A DNA stretch of 64,000 bases from Bryobacteraceae bacterium (lineage in GTDB: Bacteria; Acidobacteriota; Terriglobia; Bryobacterales; Bryobacteraceae), in assembly GCA_041394945.1 (NCBI GenBank), contig JAWKHH010000004.1, positions 496,001-560,000 of the forward strand, in the 5' to 3' direction. The notes under the pieces were generated by a model. It was not told the DNA's origin, searched no databases, and saw nothing but the letters and a program-made list of their open reading frames with translations. Positions within the stretch are counted from its first letter, which is position 1. The number at the start of each line of letters is the position of its first letter. The position numbers and the translations under genes were made by a program. Below are positions 35,317 to 42,684 of this stretch, piece after piece.

Positions 35317-36757
35317 GGTGCATCTTCATGAAGTCGATGTAGACGTCGAAGTCCGCCGGAACTGTCCCGTGGCCGCCGTCGTGCATCACGTAGCCGAGAT
35401 CGTGGAGAATAGGCTCTCCCGGAGCGGGGAACTTCGTCGTGCCGAGCGCCTTCTTCCCCAGTAATTCGTACACCGGCGCCGCCGCCACCGCCGCCAGGAA
35501 CTCCCCGTACGGATCGGACCATTTGTCCGTGTCCCCCGTTTGCAGCAGCAGCGGGCGCGGCGCGATCATCGCCACGAGCAGGTTCGCTTCCACCGGCCAC
35601 TCGTCAACGCGCGTCGCATACGTCGCATAGTTACCCGCGAACTGATACGGATATCGCGTCGGAGCCGACATGTGCGCCAGCGTCTCGCCGTAGTTCCGGC
35701 GAGCGATCGCCGCGCCACCCTCGCCCGAGCAACTCGCGATCACCATCGCGAACCGCTCATCGGCGGCGCCCGTCCACATCGCCGTCTTGCCCAAACGCGA
35801 CACGCCGTGGATCGCCACCCGCTTCGCGTCCACGGCCCTATCGGTCTCGAGATAGTCGAGCGCCCGGCTCGCGCCCCAAGCCCAACTGGCGATCGCGCCC
35901 CATTCATCCGGCGCGGGCTTCGATTGCCCCGGCTTGAGATACAGCGCTTTTACGCCCATTCCCTCGCTGCCGGTGAAGTCCGGCGCGAGGTCGTCTTTGC
36001 TGAACGTCGCGATGCCGATGCCGGCGTCGATGAATTGTTCTACGCGCAGCCCTCGCGGCGCGCGCACCGGATTCCCCGCCTTCCCCGCGCCCGGCGGCAG
36101 CGGTTCGGCGGCCACCTGCGTGCGCGTCTCGCGATCCCACCGCTGACCCACCTTGATGCCTGGGTCCCGCACCGCCAGGTTATTCGCCGCGAAGCTCATG
36201 TTGAGGAACACCGGAACCGGTCCGCTTGCCTTCGCCGGCACGTAGAGCAGCAGCTCCATCTTCGGGCCGCTCCGGTCCTTGGTGAAGTAGATCGTCACCT
36301 GCCGCCGCGTCGCCTTGCCGTCGAACGCCGGCGTACCCTTGTCGAAGACGTCGAAGGTCATATCCTTCGGGCGTCCCGGCGCGCGTCCGAACCAGTACTC
36401 CTCGATCATCTTCTTGATCTCGGGCCGCCGCTTGGAGATCCAAGTCTTCGCGTCCTTCACCGGCTTGCCGTCGTTGAGCTTCAGCGCGTCGGGAAGCGTG
36501 TAAGTTCCCGCCTTCGCCTCGGTGTAATTCACCGCAATGCCGGCCACCTCGCCCGGGTCCGAATCGGCGATCTGGCCGAACGCGGCGCTCGCGGCGAGCA
36601 GGGCCGCTCCAAAGCTGCTGGTTAGCCGGCGCAGGGCGGGGCGCCCTACAGGCGGGAAAGCAAGCGCCGCTCCGGCGCGGCCCCAAACGAGCAGAAACTC
36701 GCTGAGCATCCGGAGCCGGAGCGAGTCCGTTTTGCGCGGGCTTCTCAAAAGACTCAT
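35306..36757 (-). CDS. Glucuronoyl esterase-like carbohydrate esterase (CE15)
   Basis: A secreted alpha/beta hydrolase of about 440 mature residues. The nucleophile motif GVSRLGKTA matches the G-x-S-R-x-G-K signature of CE15 4-O-methylglucuronoyl methylesterases, which cut lignin-glucuronoxylan ester links. The acidic CSGEGGAA segment and the late HDGGHGTVPADF histidine complete the triad. A normal signal peptide (FGAALLAASAAFGQ) is present, but no standard start codon lies just before it. Translation seems to run in from 36757 (or 36709) through a dispersed hairpin repeat. The N-terminus is therefore uncertain and may be altered. It overlaps the end of the amidohydrolase gene by 11 bases. 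Confidence 0.75.
   Translation of the reverse strand: MSLLRSPRKTDSLRLRMLSEFLLVWGRAGAALAFPPVGRPALRRLTSSFGAALLAASAAFGQIADSDPGEVAGIAVNYTEAKAGTYTLPDALKLNDGKPVKDAKTWISKRRPEIKKMIEEYWFGRAPGRPKDMTFDVFDKGTPAFDGKATRRQVTIYFTKDRSGPKMELLLYVPAKASGPVPVFLNMSFAANNLAVRDPGIKVGQRWDRETRTQVAAEPLPPGAGKAGNPVRAPRGLRVEQFIDAGIGIATFSKDDLAPDFTGSEGMGVKALYLKPGQSKPAPDEWGAIASWAWGASRALDYLETDRAVDAKRVAIHGVSRLGKTAMWTGAADERFAMVIASCSGEGGAAIARRNYGETLAHMSAPTRYPYQFAGNYATYATRVDEWPVEANLLVAMIAPRPLLLQTGDTDKWSDPYGEFLAAVAAAPVYELLGKKALGTTKFPAPGEPILHDLGYVMHDGGHGTVPADFDVYIDFMKMHLMR
36658..36740 (+). repeat. Dispersed hairpin repeat, copy B
   Basis: Arms CGCTCCGGC (36668-36676) and GCCGGAGCG (36715-36723), with the same 38-base spacing and the same AAACGAGCAGAAAC loop as copy A at 22181, followed by TTTTGCGCG. 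This copy lies within the 5' end of the glucuronoyl esterase frame. Confidence 0.75.
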
Positions 36758-36806
36758 GCGCACCATGGTACAGGATCTGCAAAAGGCCAAGATAGACTTG
36801 AGGTCG

Positions 36807-39278
36807 ATGACACAACGTCCCTCGCGGCGCGCCGTCCTCGCGGGCGTGCTCTCCGCCGCCGCCCAGCAGCGCGTCACGCCCTGGCGCCTCTGGTATGAGC
36901 AACCCGCGCCGGATTGGGTGGAAGCGCTTCCGCTCGGAAACGGCCGTCTCGGCGCGATGGTATTTGGCGGCGTCGAAGAAGAGCTGCTGCAACTCAACGA
37001 CGACACGCTCGTCTCGAGCGCGCGCGGCGCCGACGATCTCCCCCTCGACGTCAGCAGGCGCTTCGATGAGGTCGTCGCCCTGCTGCGTGACCGGCGCTTC
37101 GCCGAAGCGTCCGAGATCATCACGAAGAACTGGACCGGTCGCTCCTGGCCCTGCTACCAGCCGCTCGGCGATCTCCGCATCGCCTTTCCCTCCGGAGAAG
37201 CCTCCGGCTACACACGAGAGCTCGATATCGAGCAAGCCGTCGCCCGCGTCACTTACAAACAAGGGTCCGGCGGCTTCACGCGCGAATGCTTTGCCTCTCA
37301 CCCCGACGGCCTCCTCGTGCTGCGGTTCACGTCGAGCGCTCCCGGCGGGCTCTCGTTCCGCGCGAGCCTCGCCAGCATCCATCCCACCGCCGCCTTATTG
37401 AACGAAGGCAAGGCTCTCGTCATGAAGGGACAGGCTCCCGGCTTCGCGCTCCGCCGAACGCTCGAGTGGGTGGAGAAGCGCGGCGAGCAATGGAAGTACC
37501 CGGAGATCTTCAACGCCGACGGCTCTCGCAAGCCCTTCGCCAAGCCTGTCCTCTACGGCGACGAGATCGGCGGGCGTGGAACCCGCTTCGAAGCACGCCT
37601 CGCCGCGCACTCCACGGATGGCCGCGCTTTCTTGAGCGACGGAGCGCTTCACGTCGAAGGCGCTTCCGAGGCCGTGCTCGTGCTCGGCTCCTCCACGAGC
37701 TTCGCCCCGCTCGACATCGGCCGCCTCATCGCCGACGCCGGCCGCCGCTCGTATCGCGAACTCCGTGACCGCCACACCGCCGACCATCGCGCCCTCTTCT
37801 CGCGCGTCCACATCGACCTCGGCGCTCACAGCGCGCGGCCCACCTCCCGCCGCGTCGAAGAGTTCCGCTCCGGTGGCGACCCCGGCCTCGCCGCCCTCTA
37901 CTTCCAGTACGCCCGCTACCTGATGATCGCCGGTTCGCGCCCCGGCACCCAACCGCTCAACTTGCAGGGCATCTGGAACGACATAGTCATTCCCCCGTGG
38001 GCCTCCGGCTACACCGTCAATATCAACGCCCAGATGAACTACTGGCCCGCCGAGCCTGCCAACCTCGCCGAATGCGCCGAACCGATGATCCGCATGGTGA
38101 AGGACCTCGCCGTCACTGGCGGCGAGGTCGCGCGCAGGATGTACAAACGCCGCGGCTGGGTCACCCACCACAACACCACGCTCTGGCGCGGCGCGCAGCC
38201 CGTCGACAACGACGCCATGCCCTCGTTCTGGAACGTCGGCGGCGCCTGGCTCGCACAGCAGCTTTGGGAGCGCTACGCTTTCTCGCGGGACCGCGCGTAT
38301 CTCGCCGAAGTGTTCCCCGTGCTCAAGGGAGCCGCCGAGTTTCTCTCGGACTGGTTGATCGACGACGGCCTTGGCCGCTTAGTAACCGCCGCAGGTAACT
38401 CGCCGGAGAACACCTTCTACTACACCGGCGCCGACGGCAATCGCCGCACCGCCGGCATCACAATGGGCCCCACCTGCGACCTCGCCATCGTCCGCGACCT
38501 GTTCGGGAACTGCATCGAGGCGTCAAAGATCCTCGGCATCGAACCGGACTTTCGCCGCGACCTCGAAGGCAAGCTCGCCCGCCTCCTTCCCTATCAGGTG
38601 GGCGCGCGAGGTCAATTGCAGGAATGGCCGGAGGATTTCGAAGAGCGCGACCCGCAACATCGCCACGTATCGCACCTGTTCGCGCTGCATCCGGGCCGCG
38701 AGTTCACCGTGCGCAAGCAGCCTGACCTGTGTAAGGCCGCCCGCCGCACGCTCGATCTCCGCGGCGATGCCGGTACGGGCTGGTCCCGCGCATGGAAGAT
38801 CTGCTTCTGGGCAAGGCTCGAAGACGGAGACCGCGCCTACAAGCTACTCAGTAACTTGTTCGAACCGGCCAAGGATCGTAACTCACCGGGCAAGCTGCGG
38901 GGCGGCGTACTGCCGAATCTCTTCTGCGCGCATCCCCCCTTCCAGATCGACGGTAACTTCGGCGGCGCCGCCGGAATCGCGGAGATGCTGCTCCAAAGCC
39001 ACGCCGGAGAAATCCACTTGCTGCCGGCGCTCCCCTCCGCCTGGCCGCAAGGCGAAGTACGGGGCCTGCGCGCGCGAGGGGGCTTCGAAGTGTCGATCGA
39101 ATGGTCCGCCGGAAAGCTGCGGAAAGCGGCGATTCGGTCTCTGGCCGGCGCGCCTCTGGCCGTCCGCTACGGAGAGCGCACCGCGCCCTTCGACCTGAAC
39201 AAGGGCGCGGAACTGACGTTGGACGCTGGCCTCGTCAGCAGTTCACGCCCGACGCCAGAATCCCGCCGTCGACAATGA
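36807..39278 (+). CDS. Glycoside hydrolase family 95 (alpha-L-fucosidase/galactosidase type)
   Basis: An 823-residue exported enzyme with a twin-arginine-like leader (SRRAVLAGVLSAAAQQ). It has the N-terminal beta domain of GH95 (LPLGNGRLGAMVFGGVEEELLQLND), a linker, and an alpha/alpha toroid with NINAQMNYWPAEPANL, FWNVGGAWLAQQLWERY and LVTAAGNSPENTFY. QEWPEDFEERDPQHRHVSHLF and PFQIDGNFGGAAGIAEML follow. Family members remove fucose or galactose by inversion, using Asn-activated aspartate. TAGACT at 36793-36798 lies 8 bases before the ATG and there is no clear Shine-Dalgarno. The 3' end overlaps the converging SDR gene by 44 bases. Confidence 0.92.
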   Translation: MTQRPSRRAVLAGVLSAAAQQRVTPWRLWYEQPAPDWVEALPLGNGRLGAMVFGGVEEELLQLNDDTLVSSARGADDLPLDVSRRFDEVVALLRDRRFAEASEIITKNWTGRSWPCYQPLGDLRIAFPSGEASGYTRELDIEQAVARVTYKQGSGGFTRECFASHPDGLLVLRFTSSAPGGLSFRASLASIHPTAALLNEGKALVMKGQAPGFALRRTLEWVEKRGEQWKYPEIFNADGSRKPFAKPVLYGDEIGGRGTRFEARLAAHSTDGRAFLSDGALHVEGASEAVLVLGSSTSFAPLDIGRLIADAGRRSYRELRDRHTADHRALFSRVHIDLGAHSARPTSRRVEEFRSGGDPGLAALYFQYARYLMIAGSRPGTQPLNLQGIWNDIVIPPWASGYTVNINAQMNYWPAEPANLAECAEPMIRMVKDLAVTGGEVARRMYKRRGWVTHHNTTLWRGAQPVDNDAMPSFWNVGGAWLAQQLWERYAFSRDRAYLAEVFPVLKGAAEFLSDWLIDDGLGRLVTAAGNSPENTFYYTGADGNRRTAGITMGPTCDLAIVRDLFGNCIEASKILGIEPDFRRDLEGKLARLLPYQVGARGQLQEWPEDFEERDPQHRHVSHLFALHPGREFTVRKQPDLCKAARRTLDLRGDAGTGWSRAWKICFWARLEDGDRAYKLLSNLFEPAKDRNSPGKLRGGVLPNLFCAHPPFQIDGNFGGAAGIAEMLLQSHAGEIHLLPALPSAWPQGEVRGLRARGGFEVSIEWSAGKLRKAAIRSLAGAPLAVRYGERTAPFDLNKGAELTLDAGLVSSSRPTPESRRRQ

Positions 39279-40020
39279 TGCACTGCCCGGTGATAAAGCT
39301 GCTCGTCCCGTCGCAGGCGAGCAGCAGCGCCGCGCCCACCAACTCCTCGGTGCGGCCGAAGCGCTTCAGCGGCGTCCGCATCAGGATCTCCCGTCCGCGG
39401 TCGGTGCCGTTCAGCAACTTCGCGTTAAGCTCCGTTGGGAACACCCCCGGAGCGATCGCGTTCACGTTGATGCCGTCGCGCGCCCACTCCACCGCGAGGC
39501 TGCGCGTCAGGGAGAGCACCGCTCCCTTCGAAGTGGCGTAGGCCGTCACTTCGAGCAGGCTCACGAACGAATTGAGAGACGCGATGTTCACCACCCGCCC
39601 TTGTCCGCTCTTCTTCAGCGCCTCGTAGAACGTCTGGCACGAGATCAGCATGCCCGTGACATTGGTGTCCATGATCGACTGCCACTCGTCGGTGGTGATC
39701 TCCACCGTCGGCTTTCGCATGATGCGGCCCGCCGCGTTCACCAGGATGTCGACGCCGCCGAGCTTCGCCACCACTTCGTCACGAAGCTTCTCAACCGCGC
39801 CGCGATCCAACACGTCGCAGACCATGCGCACCGTCCCCCGCCCGAGCTTCTCGATCTCGTCGGCGACTTCGTTGATGTTGGCCTCGCGCCGCCCGGTGAC
39901 GACGACATCGGCGCCGGCCTCGGCGAGCCCGATCGCGATCGCGCGTCCGATGCCGGACGTTCCACCCACCACCACGGCGACGCGGCCGGTGAAGTCGAGG
40001 AAGTTTTTGACGTTTGCCAT
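39235..40020 (-). CDS. Short-chain dehydrogenase (KduD/gluconate dehydrogenase-like)
   Basis: A 261-residue classical SDR. The cofactor site is GGTSGIGRAI. VNAAG is the conserved structural motif. The catalytic serine is in NIASLNSF, with Y and K in AYATSK. The proline-glycine segment APGVFPTELN and the C-terminal GQCIIVDGG are typical. Best general resemblance is to 2-deoxy-gluconate 3-dehydrogenase and gluconate 5-dehydrogenase, which fits the neighbouring polysaccharide genes. The exact substrate cannot be fixed. TAAACT lies 11 bases before the ATG. Confidence 0.85.
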   Translation of the reverse strand: MANVKNFLDFTGRVAVVVGGTSGIGRAIAIGLAEAGADVVVTGRREANINEVADEIEKLGRGTVRMVCDVLDRGAVEKLRDEVVAKLGGVDILVNAAGRIMRKPTVEITTDEWQSIMDTNVTGMLISCQTFYEALKKSGQGRVVNIASLNSFVSLLEVTAYATSKGAVLSLTRSLAVEWARDGINVNAIAPGVFPTELNAKLLNGTDRGREILMRTPLKRFGRTEELVGAALLLACDGTSSFITGQCIIVDGGILASGVNC

Positions 40021-40068
40021 GCGGTCCGCCAAGTTTACCGCACCGGCTGAGATACCATCAAGAGACCT

Positions 40069-40845
40069 GTGTCCGAATTCTGGATCTACCTCGCCTTGTG
40101 CGCGAGCGCGTTCCTGGCCGGGGCCGTGAACGCAATCGCCGGCGGTGGAACGCTGCTCACTTTCCCCACGCTGCTCGCCGTTACCGCGCCGGTCATGGCC
40201 AATGGCACCAGCACGCTCGCGCTGCTGCCGGGCTCGCTCGCAAGCGCGGGCGCCTATCGGAAGGACATCAGCCATCCTCCTCGTCTGCTGCGATGGCTGG
40301 CCGCGCCAAGCCTCGTCGGCGGGCTCATCGGTACGCTGCTCGTCACCCGGACGCAGGAGAAGTACTTCGCCGCGCTGATCCCGTGGCTGATTCTCGGCGC
40401 GACGGTGCTTCTCATGCTGCAGCCGGTGGTGGGCCGCTGGGTAAAGGCGCACGCGGGGGAAGTGGAGTCGTTCACGCAAACACGGCTGCTCGGCCTCGCC
40501 GGAATCCAGTTCCTGGTGGCGATCTACGGCGGTTATTTCGGCGCCGGCATCGGCATTCTGATGCTGAGTTCGCTCGCCTTCATGGGCCTCCGGAATCTGC
40601 ATGAGATGAACGCGCTCAAGACGCTGCTGGCGGTGCTGATCAACGGCGCGGCGGCTGTCTTGTTCGTACTCGAGCGTAAGGTGCAGTGGGGGTACGCGAT
40701 CCCGATGGCGGCCGCGGCCATCGCCGGCGGCTACCTCGGCGCCCGCTTTTCGCTCCGGTTTCCGCCGGCGGCTGTCCGCAAGGTCGTGCTCGGGATCGGG
40801 TTTGTCCTGTCCGGATACTATCTCTGGCGTCAATACGCTTCCTGA
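40069..40845 (+). CDS. TauE/SafE-family anion exporter
   Basis: A 258-residue integral membrane protein with about eight helices. The family features are the start (ASAFLAGAVNAIAGGGTLLTFPTLL) and the internal repeat of that pattern (YGGYFGAGIGILMLSSLAF). Members move sulfite, sulfoacetate or related anions outward. The substrate here is unknown. The GTG start at 40069 places the first membrane helix directly at the N-terminus. It diverges from the SDR gene and lies 36 bases before the PII gene. Confidence 0.85.
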   Translation: MSEFWIYLALCASAFLAGAVNAIAGGGTLLTFPTLLAVTAPVMANGTSTLALLPGSLASAGAYRKDISHPPRLLRWLAAPSLVGGLIGTLLVTRTQEKYFAALIPWLILGATVLLMLQPVVGRWVKAHAGEVESFTQTRLLGLAGIQFLVAIYGGYFGAGIGILMLSSLAFMGLRNLHEMNALKTLLAVLINGAAAVLFVLERKVQWGYAIPMAAAAIAGGYLGARFSLRFPPAAVRKVVLGIGFVLSGYYLWRQYAS

Positions 40846-40881
40846 CGGCGCCGCGGCAGGCGCGTGTAGGCTATTAGAGTC

Positions 40882-41220
40882 ATGAAGAAAGTCGAAGCGA
40901 TTATCCAGCCCTTCAAGCTCGAAAGCGTGAAAGAGGCTCTCAAGGCGATCGGCGTCGATGGCATCACCGTCAGCGAGGTTCGTGGCTGTGGACGCCAAAA
41001 GGGTCACACCGAGATCTATCGCGGGCGCGAGTATTCCATCGATTTCATCCCCAAGATCAAGCTCGAGATGGTGATCCCGTCGGAGCGGCAGGAAGAAGTC
41101 GTCCGCGCCGTCCTCCAGGCGGCGCGGACCGGCAAGGTCGGCGACGGCAAAATCTTCGTCCTGGATGCCGGTGAGGCCATCCGCATCCGCAACGACGAGC
41201 GTGGAGACTCCGCCTTGTAA
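40882..41220 (+). CDS. glnB: PII nitrogen regulatory protein
   Basis: A 112-residue PII trimer subunit. The start MKKVEAIIQPFKLESVKEAL, the T-loop with Y51 (RGREYSIDF, the uridylylation site) and the B and C loops (RTGKVGDGKIFV) are all intact. It senses ATP/ADP and 2-oxoglutarate. Neither glnA nor amtB is next to it in this window, so GlnB and GlnK cannot be told apart by context. TAGGCT lies 9 bases before the ATG and there is no Shine-Dalgarno. A strong terminator follows. Confidence 0.93.
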   Translation: MKKVEAIIQPFKLESVKEALKAIGVDGITVSEVRGCGRQKGHTEIYRGREYSIDFIPKIKLEMVIPSERQEEVVRAVLQAARTGKVGDGKIFVLDAGEAIRIRNDERGDSAL

Positions 41221-41233
41221 TCGTCTTCCTGTG

Positions 41234-41259
41234 GCAACATTCGACACTGTTGCGTTTTT
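41234..41259 (+). terminator. Rho-independent terminator after glnB
   Basis: GCAACA and TGTTGC form a perfect stem around an 8-base loop, followed by a G and then five T residues. It lies 13 bases after the PII stop codon. Confidence 0.8.
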
Positions 41260-41307
41260 CGGGGGATTCTGTAGGGTTTTCGGTTACAATAGGGGCGGGA
41301 GCGGATT

Positions 41308-41682
41308 ATGAGGAACGAAGCTGTTATTATCCTCAGCCCGCACGCCGACGTGCGAGCTTCCCTGACCAGGCTGCTCGAGGAAGCAGGCTATTCGACCCAC
41401 GGGGAGCACGTCCCTTCGACTGGGATCCTGGTCACGACCAGCCAGCCGGCCCCTTTACCGGTTGCCGGCGAGCAAACATCGGAACCACCGCCAACACCGC
41501 AAGCCGCGGCAGTGCTGCCGCCTCTTGAGGAAGTGGAGCGCCTGTACATCGAAAAAGTGGTGCGGGAGACGGGATTCAATGTATCTCGCGCTGCCCGTAT
41601 TCTCGACATCGACCGGACGACGCTCTACAACAAGCTGCGGCGGTACGGGTTGACGCGGGACAGCACCGTTACCGTCACCTGA
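41308..41682 (+). CDS. Mini Fis-type regulator with a degenerate receiver-like N-terminus
   Basis: A 124-residue protein. Residues 80-116 form a Fis/NtrC-type helix-turn-helix (VERLYIEKVVRETGFNVSRAARILDIDRTTLYNKLRRYG). The first 45 residues (IILSPHADVRASLTRLLEEAGYSTHG) imitate the start of a response-regulator receiver but lack the acidic pocket and the rest of the domain. A proline-rich linker joins the two. It may be a truncated NtrC relative without an ATPase domain. TACAAT (41285-41290) and GGGAG 8 nt before the ATG provide its own promoter and ribosome site. Confidence 0.75.
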   Translation: MRNEAVIILSPHADVRASLTRLLEEAGYSTHGEHVPSTGILVTTSQPAPLPVAGEQTSEPPPTPQAAAVLPPLEEVERLYIEKVVRETGFNVSRAARILDIDRTTLYNKLRRYGLTRDSTVTVT

Positions 41683-41698
41683 CGAAACGGCAGCCCGC

Positions 41699-42466
41699 TT
41701 AGAATGTGATCGAGATCAGCGCCTGAAGCTGGTCCGGGCGGGACTGCGCCGACAGATAGTCGAAGGTTCTCGTGACGAACCGCGTGTACCGGAATTCGGG
41801 CACCACGCGGATGCCGATGTCGTCCACGAACTGCACGCCAATTCCAACGGTGACGCCACGCGCGGTTCTGTTCGCCAGCGGAGAGCGCGGGTTGGGGTCG
41901 GGCTGGAAGTCCGCGCCTTCCACGGAGAAGTCCCCGTTGGTGCGCACCTTCACCGCCCGCCGGAACACCGGACCGGCCTCGTAGAACCACCGGGTTCCGG
42001 GCTCGTAGTGTTCCCGGCTGTAGCGGCGGACGAGGATGTTCAAGTCCCAGAAGCGCGCCGTCGTGGTGGAGTTGCGCTGAGTCAGGATGCGCTCGTCCTG
42101 TGGCGTGGTGGGCCGGTCGATCCCCTCGAAGGTGTCGCTGCTTGAGGAGTGTTCGGACCGGTGGGCGATCACGCTGCCGGCGATGGCCAACCGTTTCGGC
42201 AGCGCCACCTGAACCAAGCCGCCGAACCCCACACGGTGCCCGATGGCCGACGTTGCTGCGTTCACCTCGAGGTTGGTGGATGTCTGCGAACTGGAACCGT
42301 CGCGCATCGGGAATCGCGGCAGAACGGAAAACGATCCGCCGAGCGAGATGCGGCGAACCCACTGGATGTTGTCGAGCGTGCTGTCCTTGCGGGAACTGCT
42401 TTGGGCGAAAAGCGCGCTGGCGCACACCAGGGTGGTGGCGAGCAGGAGTACAAAACGGCGTTGCAT
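41699..42466 (-). CDS. Outer-membrane beta-barrel-like secreted protein
   Basis: A 255-residue protein with a signal peptide (LLLATTLVCASALFAQ). Alternating strands separated by polar loops (RISLGGSFSVLPRF, RVGFGGLVQVALPKRLAIAGSVI, RGVTVGIGVQFVDDIGIRVVPEFRYTRF) end in a final phenylalanine (LQALISITF), the usual C-terminal signal for outer-membrane insertion. The strand number suggests a small 8-12 strand barrel. No named family was recognised. Confidence 0.65.
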   Translation of the reverse strand: MQRRFVLLLATTLVCASALFAQSSSRKDSTLDNIQWVRRISLGGSFSVLPRFPMRDGSSSQTSTNLEVNAATSAIGHRVGFGGLVQVALPKRLAIAGSVIAHRSEHSSSSDTFEGIDRPTTPQDERILTQRNSTTTARFWDLNILVRRYSREHYEPGTRWFYEAGPVFRRAVKVRTNGDFSVEGADFQPDPNPRSPLANRTARGVTVGIGVQFVDDIGIRVVPEFRYTRFVTRTFDYLSAQSRPDQLQALISITF

Positions 42467-42597
42467 GGCTGATTAGCGGGAGACGTGGCGCGAGCGCACG
42501 AAAGTTTCAGAATAGCATCGGCGGCGAAAACCCGCTTCGCTTCTTCCGCGATGAAGGATCGTTCTCGTTAAGAGTCATTCTTTGTGGGCCGGCTTCC

Positions 42598-42626
42598 TTG
42601 ACCCCCATGTTCGCGATGAATAGAAT
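42598..42626 (+). promoter_or_regulatory. Sigma-70 type promoter of the second Oar-like receptor
   Basis: TTGACC (42598-42603), a 17-base spacer, and TAGAAT (42621-42626). It is followed by a leader of about 50 bases that contains a hairpin and a GGGAGG ribosome site before the ATG at 42685. Confidence 0.65.
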
Positions 42627-42635
42627 CCCGTCGAT

Positions 42636-42659
42636 GGCTCCTCCCCCTCCGGCGGAGCC
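42636..42659 (+). promoter_or_regulatory. Leader hairpin before the second Oar-like receptor
   Basis: GGCTCC (42636-42641) pairs with GGAGCC (42654-42659) around a C-rich loop. It lies between the promoter and the GGGAGG ribosome site. The CCCCCT loop could also pair with the downstream AGGGG or the ribosome site. Confidence 0.4.
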
Positions 42660-42684
42660 GCTAAGGGGTCCATAGGGAGGTTGT

